Shown here: positions 45,400-57,800 of the stretch, one piece after another
Layout of the letters: each line of letters starts with the position of its first letter
How positions within the stretch are numbered: the stretch's first letter is position 1
From: Euleptes europaea
Taxonomy: Eukaryota > Chordata > Lepidosauria > Squamata > Sphaerodactylidae
DNA length: 64,000 nt
Direction: 5' to 3'
Assembly: GCF_029931775.1 (NCBI RefSeq)
Contig: NC_079324.1
Span: 63,433,268-63,497,267 of the forward strand
Program-made: the position numbers and the translations under genes
Notes under the pieces: generated by a model
What the model was told of the DNA's origin: nothing
The model's input: the letters and a program-made list of their open reading frames with translations, nothing else
Database searches by the model: none

Positions 45400-45830
45400 C
45401 CGCCCCCCGGAACCCTAGGCTCGCGGGATCGGCGGCCCGGCGGAGGAGCTGAGCGGCGGACCCCTTAGCAACCAGCGAGGGAGGCGGAGCTCGTTGCTAG
45501 GGAGTCCGCGCTCCAAAGGGGCCCGGGCCGCCGGCTTCCGGTCCCCCCCCCCGCCTCTTCCCTGCCGCCGGCCGCCTTGGGTTCCCGCCCACCCTTTGGC
45601 CCGGCCGTGGCGTCCGAGGGTCGTGGGATGCTGCTGAGCCGCCACGGGGCGGAGAAGACGGAGAAGGCGGCGGTCAGGCGGCTTCTGCGAGCCGGAGGGG
45701 CGGCCAGGTCAGCCTTGTGGGCGGGGCACGTGTCGCTTGGAGGCTGGGAGCGCCGAAGTGGAGCCTCCAGGCTCGGAGGCAGTGTACCGTCAACGTCAGG
45801 GGAGCGTGTGAAGGCCTCTGGACGGGCACA
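45400..45830 (+). promoter_or_regulatory. CpG-island promoter and 5' end of USP30
   Basis: The block is CpG-rich and contains the USP30 start codon at 45628. It holds an ETS-type CTTCCGG near 45535 and an inverted pair of X-box-like half sites, CTTAGCAAC (to 45472) and GTTGCTAGGG (45493-45502). No TATA box is visible. Divergent transcription toward SVOP is not supported, because the SVOP promoter is 5.5 kb away. Confidence 0.65.
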
Positions 45831-48800
45831 TTAGCTGTCTGCTGCCTCAGGCAGAGGAAGGTCTTTAAACTAGAGTAGTAGAAAAGGGCCAGAGTCCAGT
45901 AGCACCTTAAAGACTAACAAGAATATTTTCTGGCAGGGTGTGAGCTTTCGTGAGCCACAGCTCACTTCTTCAGGTACCTTCAGCACCTTAAAGACTCACA
46001 AGAATATTTTCTGGCAGGGTGTGAGCTTTCGTGAGCCACAGCTCACTTCTTCAGGTACCTTCAGCACCTTAAAGACTCACAAGAATATTTTCTGGCAGGG
46101 TGTGAGCTTTCGTGAGCCACAGCTCACTTCTTCAGGTACCTTCAGCACCTTAAAGACTCACAAGAATATTTTCTGGCAGGGTGTGAGCTTTCGTGAGCCA
46201 CAGCTCACTTCTTCAGGTACCTTCAGCACCTTAAAGACTCACAAGAATATTTTCTGGCAGGGTGTGAGCTTTCGTGAGCCACAGCTCACAAAGCTCATAC
46301 CCTACCAGAAAATATTCTTGTTAGTCTTTAAGGTGCTACTGGACTCTTGCCCTTTTCTACTACTGCAGACAGACTAACACGGCTACCCACTGTGTTTAAA
46401 CTAGAGGTCATTGTACAGGGGGTAAAGTAGGAACTCAGTCACTGAGCTAAGGGCCGTCCGCAACACTGTCTGTTTGAACACGTGGCGCTGTCTTATGCTG
46501 AGAGAGACCCTCGTCAGTATCGGCTGCCGTGACTGGGGGCAGCTCTCCGCTGTCTCGGGTAGAGAATCTTGCAGGTCACCCTGAGCCTTTTGACTGGAGA
46601 TGCCAGAGGCTGGACTGAACGTGGGACTTTCTGCAAGGAAAAACATGCTACCCGCAATCCCTCCTCAAATGAAGTTATCGTGTACTGAGTCGAGCCCTTG
46701 GTCCATCAAGGTCAGCCTTGTCTGCTCTGACTGGTAGTGGCTCTCTGGGTTTCTCAAGCAGGAGTCTTTCACATCACATACAACCTAATCCTTTTAACTT
46801 CAGAGCCTAATGCGAAGTCCATGCTCCTCCACTGAGCCAGGGCCCCCCATTCTTAAAACACACAACGCTGCCCACTATTGTGTCCATCAAACTCAGTGCT
46901 GTGTAAGCTCTAGCCCTGCGGCAAACCCATAAACAGATTTCAGCAGACGGTAAATCCACGAAAGCAGTTTTATTGGTTAGAATCGATCGGTTTCGGAAGC
47001 CATATTCAAAAGGACACTAGTAAGGGGCAAAGGCAAGGTACATAGCATATATGGAAGAGCAAAAGGAGATAACTGGTAACCCAGGCAACCCCCCTCCCAG
47101 AGGCAGGAAGGAGTACTTGGTGATTCCCACAGTATAGGAATCTATGAAGACTAAACACGGGGCATAGACTGGCCTTGGACAGAATAGCACAACAGCATCT
47201 GGAAGCAGCACAATCGCACTACTGCATACCATCCTCATGGCCTGCTCCTGACATTCTGTCTTGTCTGATAGCAAGCAGTTGTCCAGGGTCATGTAGGATT
47301 GCCACCTCTGGGTTGGGAAATTCCTGGAGATTTGGGGGGGGGGCTATGGAGGATGAGGTTCGGTGTGTGGAGGGACCTCAGTGGGGTATAATAACACTGA
47401 GTCCACTCTCCAAAGTAGCAATTTTCTCCAGGGGAACTGATCTCTGTTTACCTGGAGATCAGTTGTAGTGCTGGGAGGTCTCCAGGCCCCACCTTAAGGT
47501 TGGCAACCCTAGGTCTTAGGCAGAGAAAGTCCTTTCCCAAGACCTGCTAGCTGATCCACTGAAGGTAATAAGCAGTGCTCTGAATTGGGCCCAGAAGCAC
47601 ACAGGTAAGTAGAGCAGGTGACGCAGCACTAGAGTTGTATATTCTGACACTCAACAGGACCCTCACAGTGGCATTTTGTATCAAATGAAACCTCCAAGAA
47701 ATCTTCAAAGGCAGCTCCACACAGAGCCCATTATAGTAGTCCAGTCTGGGGGTTACAGCAGCATGGATCAGCACGGCCAAGTTATTGTGTGTGTTAAGTG
47801 CCGTCAAGTTGCTTCCAACCCATGGTGACCCTATGAATCAGCGTCCTCCAAAACGTCCTATCGTTCACATCCTTGCTCAGGTCTTGCAAACTGAGGGCCG
47901 TGGCTTCCTTTATAGAGTCAATCCATCTCATGTTGCGTCTTCCTCTTTTCCTGCTGCCTTCAACTTTTCCCAGCATCAGCCAGATGTACTTGAAAGGAGG
48001 CACTGCTAGCAACATTGCCGACCTGTTCTGGAGCGCTCCCAAGCTCTTAATTTGGTCTACTAAGGAAAGTTTCAGCCTGCCTAAATCTGTTAGATCAACA
48101 GCTGAATGTTCTCCCTTCTTAGCCACCATCACCTCCCTCTTGTCTGAGTTAAACTTTAGTGATTTGGTAAACTCCCCAAGACCCTGAGAAGCCAGGAGCT
48201 GCTGCCACTTAGAGAAGACAGTACTGACCTTGGTTTGAGTTAGAATTACTAACCTTATCCAGCTTCTAGTAAGGATTTCCACAGGATAGTGTGCATAGAA
48301 CCATTTGAATAAACTAAAAAAAGATATAAATAAGCATCATCATTATTATTGTTGTTGATTATGATGATTTGCTTTAATGCTGTCATTGCTGTGGCAGTAA
48401 AAGATTGTGTGTATGTGTTTGTATAATATTTACTTGCATTTATTTCTTCCCTGTTCTTAGATCCAAAGTAATGAAGAACTGGGGCATGATTGGTGGGATC
48501 GCAGCTGCTCTTGCTGCTAGTGTTTATGTCTTGTGGGGTCCCATCACTGAGAGGAAAAAGCGCAGAAAAGGTGAAGGAGCGGGGCTGGATTGGTGGTTTT
48601 GGCACTTTGCCTCCTGACCCAAACAGAGGGAGGGTGGTGGTGGCAGGGGCCTCACTTGGCAACTGCCCTATCCTCCCTAAAGCATTTTTTGTTAGGTACT
48701 GTGTTCCACTTTTCTAGTGAGAATTGGAAAGAAACAGCCAGACATAAGAAGTGACATTACAGTTCAGTGCAGTTGTGTGGGAAGGAGATGCTCGTGGTGT

Positions 48801-51800
48801 GGCATCCAGGCACAGTGGAGCCCTGCTGCTTCCTCCCCACCCCACTTCCCCGTGATAGTCCACATAGACAGCCATGCTCTTGAATTCTGAACTGTGCTTG
48901 ATATCTTTTCCCTAGGGCTAGTGCCAGGCCTACTGAACCTGGGCAACACCTGTTTCATGAACTCTTTGCTCCAAAGCTTGTCTGCATGTCCATCTTTGAT
49001 CAGCTGGTTGGAAGAATTCACAGTTCAGACGGAGGCTGGCCAGCCTGTGTCCTCTGGGAACCAGTGTTTGTCCCTCACATTACTCCAGCTCCTGAAAGGT
49101 AACAGTCCTTTAGTAACCTTTGCTGGGTTGCATGAAGCATAAAACAAGTAATTTTTTCCAAAGGATGATTCTCCCTTCTGTTTTGATTCTTGATTCCCAC
49201 GTGTTGGAATATAAATTGGAAAAAGCGCTACCCAAGTCAGCTTCTGTGCTGAGTCTGAACATCCCCTACATCTCTACAGTTCCAGACACAGGGGACAGAT
49301 AGGAATCATTCTGCCTGGTGTATAAATGACTCCCATGTGTAGCCCAATACTGTACATCTCAGACAAAGACAGATGGAAAGGGCTGTAAGCTCAGTGGTAG
49401 AGCATCCACTTGGCATGCATAAGGTCCCAGGTTCAATCCCTGGCATCTCCAGTTAAAGGGACTAGGCAGGTAGGTGATGCGAAAGACCCCTGCCTGAGAC
49501 CCTGGAGAGCTGCTGCTGGTGTGAGTAGATAGTACTGACTTTGATGGACCAAGGTTCAGTGTAAGGCAGCTTCATGTGTTCATGTGGAAGGGAAACAAAG
49601 CTCTTAACCAGCAAGTAGATTTATTACCCAAATGATACAGACTAGAAATAGAGAATCAGTATGGAGAATTCAGACAGAAAGCAGTGGCATCAAGGAAGCC
49701 TAATCTGTGTTTGATTATTTTACATTAAATACCCAATAAAAGTTACCCTTTTAATCCTAACTGTATACCTCCTGCTTGGCTAGTCCAGAGCAAACCAACC
49801 AAGAGCAAGAAGATAGGTGAGGAGTTGCCCAAATTGGGGACAGAAGGTGCATTGGGACTAGAGTTTAGGACAAGACAGAGGAAGTCCCTAACCAGGATGC
49901 CATGGGGAAGGACTGGGACCTGCATACATTTGTAATCGATTGTATTGACTCACTCTCTGTAGTCCGCCTTCAGTTCAAGTGAAAAGGGCAAACTATAAGT
50001 AATGTAAACAAATAAATAAATATGCCCACCCAACATCTGTCATAGAAAAGATGTGTGCGTGTTCTGGGATAGCCTCCATGGCACAAGAGTGACATGAAAA
50101 CCATCAGAATCTGAGGGCAGTTCAGGATTGGGGAGTGAACACTTCTCTAATTTTTTGTGGTCTGCCTTCTTTTCTGTGTCTGATGCTTTCAGCTTTATCC
50201 TGTCAAGAGGCCACAGATGAGGACATCCTGGATGCCAGCTGTTTGTTAGAGGTTCTAAGGATGTACAGGTGGCAGATCTCCTCTTTTGAAGAGCAGGTAG
50301 TTACTGAACCAAAATAAGACGTCTTTGCATGCTGCTCAGTGCTTCAAAAACTTACCAATAAATGCACAGTCCGTGGCATTTTGTCAGATATAAGCTGTCG
50401 TGGGAGATGCAGAAACCTAAAATACCAACTTCTTTACTTCTTTAAATCTTTTAAGACTTACTGGCTTCACATTTTTCAGATCTGATTAAGACGTCGTAAG
50501 GCAGGGCCCCCCGACCTTTTTGAACCTGCAGGTAACTTTGGAATTCTGACACAGCGTGGCGGGCATGGCCACAAAATGGCTGCCTCAGGAGGCGGAACCA
50601 GCCATAGAATGGCTGCTGCAGCTGACCTTCAGCAGCTGACCTTCAGTCACACCATGAAAATTGTTGTGTTGTGGTGGCAGCTGCTGCTGAAGCAGTGTTT
50701 TAAAAAATCTGCACAGCCAATCAAACCGCCAATAGCCCCACCTGGCCCCACCCACTTTCTAAAAACACTTGGTGGGCACCAGAAAAGGTGTCAGTGGGCA
50801 CCATGATGCCCATAGGTACCACGCTGGGGACCCCTGTTGTAAGAACTGTGTGTGTGTGTTAAGTGCCGTCAAGTCGCTTCCGACTCATGGCGACCCTATG
50901 AATGGAGGAGGTCTTCACAATTCTAAGAACTCAGGTTTCTTCTTTTAAAAAAATGTTGCTAGTTCTTACAACCTGTCAAAGATAGGTTGTAAGAACTAGC
51001 AACATTTTTTTAAAAGAAGAAACCTGAGTTCTTAGAATTGTGAAGACCTCCTCCAAGCCACAACAAAATCTCAAGGTGTACACTTGTGCGCAGCCACGCA
51101 CACCCACCGGACCGAAGTAATCTACTTTTCCAGATTCGTTGGCTCACGCTGGCTGCTTGTTTCTGCAGGATGCCCACGAGCTCTTCCATGTCCTCACCTC
51201 TTCGCTGGAAGACGAACGAGATCGCCAGCCACGGGTCACGAACCTTTTTGATGTACACTCGCTAGAGGTGAGGGTGTGAGAAGCTACAGGGTGGGGGGAG
51301 TACTCTGGTAGCCACAGAAGGGCTCGCTGGAGCGGATACTGAGGGGCGTGGAGCTGGATGTGTCCCCAAAGGCAGCTGGTTCCGGTCCACCGACTCCTGC
51401 AAGCGACCCCAGCTGTGTGGGGTTGGGCATTGCAACATGAGAGAGAGAAGGGGGTGGGGTCACAGGCCTGTCAGGATGCGGGGTGGTAAGAAGTTGCAGC
51501 TGGTGAGAATCGCTCTGGGGTTGGCCAGAAAGGACTTTTTCACACACTGAATGGTTTGCCATAAGTCTCCTACAGATGAGCAGGTGCGAAGAGCCCAGGG
51601 CAGAGAGATGGAATCAGCACAGCCTTTAAAGAATTAATACCCTAAGGTCAAGAGACAGGGCCAAAATTAAATACTAAGTATGAATCATCTTATGAAAATG
51701 TATCTAATATATTTATTACAGTAAAAATCAACAACTTGTCTAAGGCCCTAATCTAGCCTCTATATTTCTATTGTACATATGAACATATAACACAAATTGA

Positions 51801-54800
51801 CATAAAATAACATCCAGACATTTAGACCAAAAGAGCCTTAGACAAGTTGTTGATTTTTACTGTAATAAATATATTAGATACATTTTCATAAGATCATTCA
51901 TACTTATAGTATTCATTTTGGCCCTTTTGCACGCTGTGGATGGTTTTGGAGAGACAGTGTGGTGTTGTGGTTAAGAGCGGTGGTTTGGAGCGGTGGACTC
52001 TGATCTGGAGAACTGGGTTTGATTCTCCACTCCTTCACATGAGAGGCAGAGGCTAATCTGGTGAACTGGATTTGTTTCCTCACTCCGTAGTTTTGTTTTT
52101 AACATGATTTTTAAAATGTATTTTTGTTTTTCTGTGCAGCAACCAGAAATACCCCACAAGCACATACGCTGCAGAATGAGAGGTAAAAACAGTTTGCTTT
52201 CTTGGGAAGACATGAAGGGTCCCTGTGGCGTAAGCCATTTGCCTGGCTGATATAAAAATCTGTTTCCCTGAGAATTGTTTTTGGCTGTGTCCAGGTTCAA
52301 TCCCCTTTTCCAGTTTTTTTAAAATCCCACCCTTCTTTCAAGAAGCTTAGGAGGGTGTACTTGGTTCTTCTCTTTTTAATCCTCACAACAACCTTGCAAG
52401 GTAGGTAAGGCTGAGAACAACTGACTGGCCCAAGGTTACCTGGTTCTGAGGTTGGGCCCTGTCTCTGTTTATGCTTTCTTGAGGCTAGAGTTAGGGACAA
52501 TCCCCGCTTCTTTGCATGTGGCAAACGGGCGTGAGAGTTGCATCACAGCACTGCTGGGTTGGCGTATGCAGTTCAAAATAGCAAGATGGGCTCGCACATT
52601 GCATTTTTGCAGAGTCGCCTCATTCCATGTCGAATCACTGGAAGCTGCACCATCCTTTTCACGGGAGGCTGACGAGCAACATGGTTTGCAAACATTGCAG
52701 GCACCAGGTATGTGTGGGCGGGTGAGACGGAGGGAGGGCTTGGAGGGACTACTGGCGACCAGTGGTGAAACTGGGGATGCGGGGGGTGGGGGGAGATGGG
52801 GCCCAAATGGAGCTGAGTCGGCTTCTGACCTCACGGAGAGGGTGGGGCTCTGGCATCCAAGGCTCTTCTGGAGCAGCAGGGGGAGGAGGTGGAAGAGCGT
52901 TCCTTGCAGGCCACAGAGGCAATGTCCGGCTGCGAATTCTGGGAGGGCTGAGAAGTACCACTACTTCAGGAGCATGTGAGTCATAATTAAGCATTTCCCT
53001 ACATAAAAAGCTCTCCCCGTGTTTAGTAAGCTAGCACTGCAAGGAGAGGGCTAGGTTAATTTTTTTTACATGTGCTGCTTTACTCCATGCAGGCAGGTTT
53101 TTAAACCCAGGGAGTCATTTAAAAAGAAAAAATCCTCTTCCGTGCAGCTTGAAGTGGTTCAGCCTAGAATTCTGACCTTGCTTTACTTCCAGTCCAGTAG
53201 AGCAGCAAAATGAGCGAGTGGAACGGACTGGATCCCACATGAGGGGCGCCACATTTGAATGCTGCCTTTTGTTTAAAACACACACCTTCAGCCTATCAGG
53301 GTTCTATCCTGGTGCTGAGCTTCGGCTCTGGCTTTCTGTTTGGAGGGAGCTTTTAATGTAGGGGTGCATTCAAAAATACTTCCCCTCCCAGAGCCTGAAG
53401 TGATCCTCTCCATGATGGTACCCATTCCATTGCATACATTGCCTCAAGGCAGTTTTAAGGAGGGATTTGAACCCAGGTCCCAGGCCATTGCCATGTTTGC
53501 ATAGCAGATGTGTGGAGTCTACATACAACAAGGTGAAACTGGCCTTGGAGATGGTTTCCATCCAGCCACAAAGGCTGTGGGAATGGGGTCCCCTGTAAAT
53601 TTTACCCTTGGTAGAGCTGTGGATTGTTTCTCTTTCAGAGTCCTGTAAGATATGACACTTTTGACAGCCTTTCCCTGAGCATCCCTGCCACTAAGTGGGT
53701 AAGTCTCCCACTTGCTCTCCCCTCTGGGGCTTGGGGGATCAGCTTCACAGAGGAAGCTGCTGTTTTGAATGGAGAAGACCTTCCAACTCTCTGTATCCTC
53801 TTCCTTCCCTTGCGCGCAGGGCCACCCCATGACCCTGGACTGCTGCCTCCACCATTTCATCTCTTCTGAGTCGGTCAAGGACGTCGTCTGCAACAACTGC
53901 ACCAAGGTATGTCATTCTGTTTCCCACTTACCTTCAGCTTGGGTCACAGTGCATAAGAACATGGTGGAGATTTGCTGTCCCTTAATGTGTTGGAAAGGCC
54001 CCTTTTCCCCCTCATTGCTCAGGAGTTTTAATCCTGTTCTGCTAGCAATCTTGGAAGCAACACTTCCTCAGGGTTTTTTACCACCACAGGCAAGGGGAGG
54101 TTTGCCACGACTACACCCAAGAATGAACTGTATGTCTCTGGGTACAGCTGTCATTGCGAAATCTGTAGTGCCTGACTTTGGGACTGTTGCCCTGGTGTCA
54201 ATAGGAGCAATTCTGTTTCCCCAGGTACAGGCACAGGGGAGTGGGCAAGTCACCGAGAACCAGAGGACAACCTTTGTGAAGCAACTAAAGCTGGGAAAGG
54301 TGAGACCCCGCTCTTAAGATCTTAGCAACACCTTTTAGAGGGCGCCTATTGTGGGAACGGAGTGGTGAGCTGGAGGGATCACAGCCAGCCTCTGACGTGT
54401 GGACACCATCGCTGTGTTTTTTTCCTCGGCCCCAATAGCTAGCGATCAGGGAACCTGTTTTTGCTTATGGACTGGCGTGAAGTGTGGCCAGAGGATAAAA
54501 GGGGGAAGATCAACTGTTGAATACCATCCTGTGCTCCTAGGAGGCAGGGCAGGACAGAAAGGCCCTGAAAAGGGAATCGAGAGGGCTTAAAGAAAGCACC
54601 ATTGGCTCTATTCAGAGTGGCAATGGGAAAATAAAGGCCAGGCGGTGCCTTGCAGACCTATATATCCAGTGATGTTAAAAAACACCGAATTTAGCTTTTC
54701 GAGCTGCAGAATTTTGCTTAATGGGTCCTAAAACATCCAGCCCTTCCATGTGATGCAAAGGTTTCACTCAGTATGCAGCATCTCCATTTTTCCTGAGGTT

Positions 54801-57800
54801 ACCTTGCCAATACATGCAGACCCCCGTGACTCAACATTCCTATCAGACAGCTGTTGCCATCGGCCTAAAGTCCTCTACGGGTCATGTCTGACACAGGCCC
54901 CATTGGCCACAGGTCAACTTTATACTGTAACATGATAGGTGGAGACGAAAACAGACCCATGCGCAACACTGAGATCTAGTTTCCTGTTTGCAAGGAGTTT
55001 CCCCACAGAGGAGCATTCAGTTGCATGAGCTGCTGGAACAAGACAGTCGAGAACACATATTTTCCTCTTCCTCTGCTCATGAGAAGCAGGCCAGAGCAAG
55101 GACCACGTGAACGCCTCTGGCTTTCCCTTCTGCTGTACCTGGCCACCCCTCTTCTTTCTTCTGGGACCGTGTCATGCTGCCCTAAACATCCCTCTTTTCC
55201 TCCTTGTCCTCTCCCTGCCACGGCACGGTGGCGTCTTCCTGCGTAGCTGCCGCAGTGTCTCTGCATCCACCTGCAGAGGCTGAGCTGGTCCAGCCACGGC
55301 ATGCCTCTCAAACGCAATGAGCACGTGCAGTTCAGCGAGTTCCTCGTCATGGACATCTACAAGCATCGCTTCCCCACCCACAAACGGAACCCCAGGAACC
55401 ACCCAGAGGTGGTGTCGCCCAATGCAAAGTCTCCAGGTATGTGAAAGAAACAGCAGAGGCAGATGGCACTCCCTGGCCTGAGGTGTGTCTGGCTAGCCTC
55501 GACCAGGGCCAGGGCTTTTTCTGCGTTGGCCCCTGCCTGGTGGAATAGCCTCTCTAGTGAGACCAGGGCCCTGTGGGACCTCAAAGAGTTCCGCAGGGCC
55601 TGTAAAACAGAGCTATTCCGCCGGGCCTAGGGTTGAGGCCAGCTACGGTTCCCTATACATAAATGGTGGCCCCGCTAGCCCCCCACTGTGGTAATATCTT
55701 TTCCTATTCAATCTGGTATTTATTCCATCTGCTCACCTAGAGCTCACTCTAGAGGCGCCTTAGGTAAACTAGGATACTGTTTGTGATGTTATAGGACTAT
55801 TTTAAAAACATTTTAATGCTTTTACTGATTTAATAGGACATCTATATTCTTGTAAGCTGTTCTGAGCCTAGTTTTGGCCAGGGAGGGCGGGATAATAAGT
55901 GGACATAATAAATAAATAAATAATAAAATCAAAGCAGGAAATGCGGGACTTGACATCCGGTGCCAGTCTCATGAGGAGCCGCGTCAGATATTCTGACTGT
56001 GCATGAGGTTTGTATGACCCAGAGGTGGGCATAGGGAAAAGATGAGGATTGTGAGAGCAAGAACTAGAAGCATTTCTTTTTAAAAGGCAGGCTTTCAGCT
56101 CTCATAAAGGAAAAGGTTTGGGAAACAAAGAGCTTAAAACCCAACAAAGAGCTTCTTGAAAGGCCTCCAGGTAACCTTTGAAACAGCCTCACACATAACT
56201 CCACTGAATGTTTGAGTCCTCTGTTAGCCTTTTGTGCCCTCAAAGAAAAAAGTCTTTTGCAGTGCTTCCCTGTCTGGTCCCCTGGAAACAACCCTCCCTC
56301 ACCAGGGATGATAGCCAGGTGAGGGTGGTCCAGGTGGAGAGTATTGCTGTGTGTAGCACATACGCAGCTCAGTTTGATGCTTAATGGCACTGCTTCTCTT
56401 GCAGACATGGAACAGCCAGATTGTCATAAACCCTCGTTGATGAACGGCACCTGCTCCCCATCGTTGCTGACGTCCCCTGTAGGGTTTCCCTTCATGGCAG
56501 CTTCTGACTGTGGGTAAGCTTGACGCTGGCAGCGGCTGACGCCACCCAGAGGGGGGAGTGATCTGGCAGAGAACCAAAGACCCTAACTGGCTGCATCCCT
56601 CATTGACATCTGAGAGGTCGCTTCGTGCAGAACTCACAGGGTCAGAAATCCAGGTGAAATCTTGGCCTGTTGTCCAGTATATATTTGCCACCTTGGTTTT
56701 TGGCAGCACAGGATGTTACTATAGAAGTGAATAAGGGGGACTACGTTTTTTTATTTGTTTACGAAATGTATACCCCCACCTTTCTGCCCTCAGCAAGGCC
56801 ACCAGGGTGATGAACAGATTTAAAAATAAACATAATAAAATAATAGTAGAAAGGAACAAGAGTTCAGTAGCACCTTAAAGACTAACAACATTTCTGGCAG
56901 GGTATGAGCTTTCATGAGCCACAGTTCACTTCTTCAGATACAGCTCGAATGTGAGTCCATCTATCCTTAAGTAGAGAAGAGTGAATTAGACACACAATGG
57001 CAATGTAAATGTCAAAATCAAGTGAATGACATTAGCAGGCGTGATTGGATTAAGTCCTGGGTCAGACCCTCCACTCACCAGTAGCACTTCTGTTTTGTCC
57101 TTATTAAGTTTATTAGCCCCCACCAACTCCAAAGCTGATCAGCTGGAAGCGCTGGAAGTTTTCTTCTTGAAACAGTCACAGTCCTTTTCGGGGCGGGGGC
57201 TGTGACTCAGTGGCAGCAGGGCACCTGCTTTGCCCACAGGTGGTTCCAGGTTCATTCCCTGCAGTATCCAATAAAAAGGGGTCAAGCCATCTGTGCAGTG
57301 AAAGACCTTTCTCGGCCTGAGCCCGTCAGAAGGGACAGGCTGGGCTGAAGGAGCCCTGGGTTGCACTTGATGGTGGAAGGCAGTGGCACGTATTCATACC
57401 AGCAGATGTGGAAGACGCTGTGGGTTGTGGCTTTTGTTTTTGGCATGGGTTAATGGCGGTAGGGCTGCGGCATATAGAATAAACACGCATCCCTCTCTTT
57501 TCTCTCCCTTCTCCCCTCCAACTCCTGCCCTCGCCAGCTCTCCAGTGTATCTCTACCGTCTGGTGGCCGTTGTGGTTCACCATGGGGACATGCATTCGGG
57601 ACACTTTGTGACATACCGCCGCTCCCCGCCTGCTTCCAAAAATCCCCTGGCTGCCAGCAACCAGTGGCTGTGGATTTCAGACGACATCGTGCGCAAAACC
57701 ACTTTGCAAGAGGTCCTCTTGTCCAGCGCCTACCTGCTCTTTTATGAGCGCATCCAGTCCAGGCTGCCGCAGCAGCACAACAAGGAGCTCCGGGCAGAGG

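Noticed and set aside
45577-45627. Upstream in-frame ATG for USP30
   Set aside because: The 17 extra residues have no match to the human N-terminus, whereas the ATG at 45628 starts MLLSR, comparable to human MLSSR.
45940-46345. CRISPR-like array
   Set aside because: The 81-bp units have no unique spacers, and the genome is vertebrate.
45940-46377. 145-aa open frame with a 27-residue repeat
   Set aside because: A translation of the 81-bp tandem array in USP30 intron 1. It is open only because the unit is a multiple of three.
47775-48282. Host coding gene on the minus strand (162-aa open frame)
   Set aside because: Its text is BovB and L2 reverse-transcriptase tail, so it is transposon sequence.
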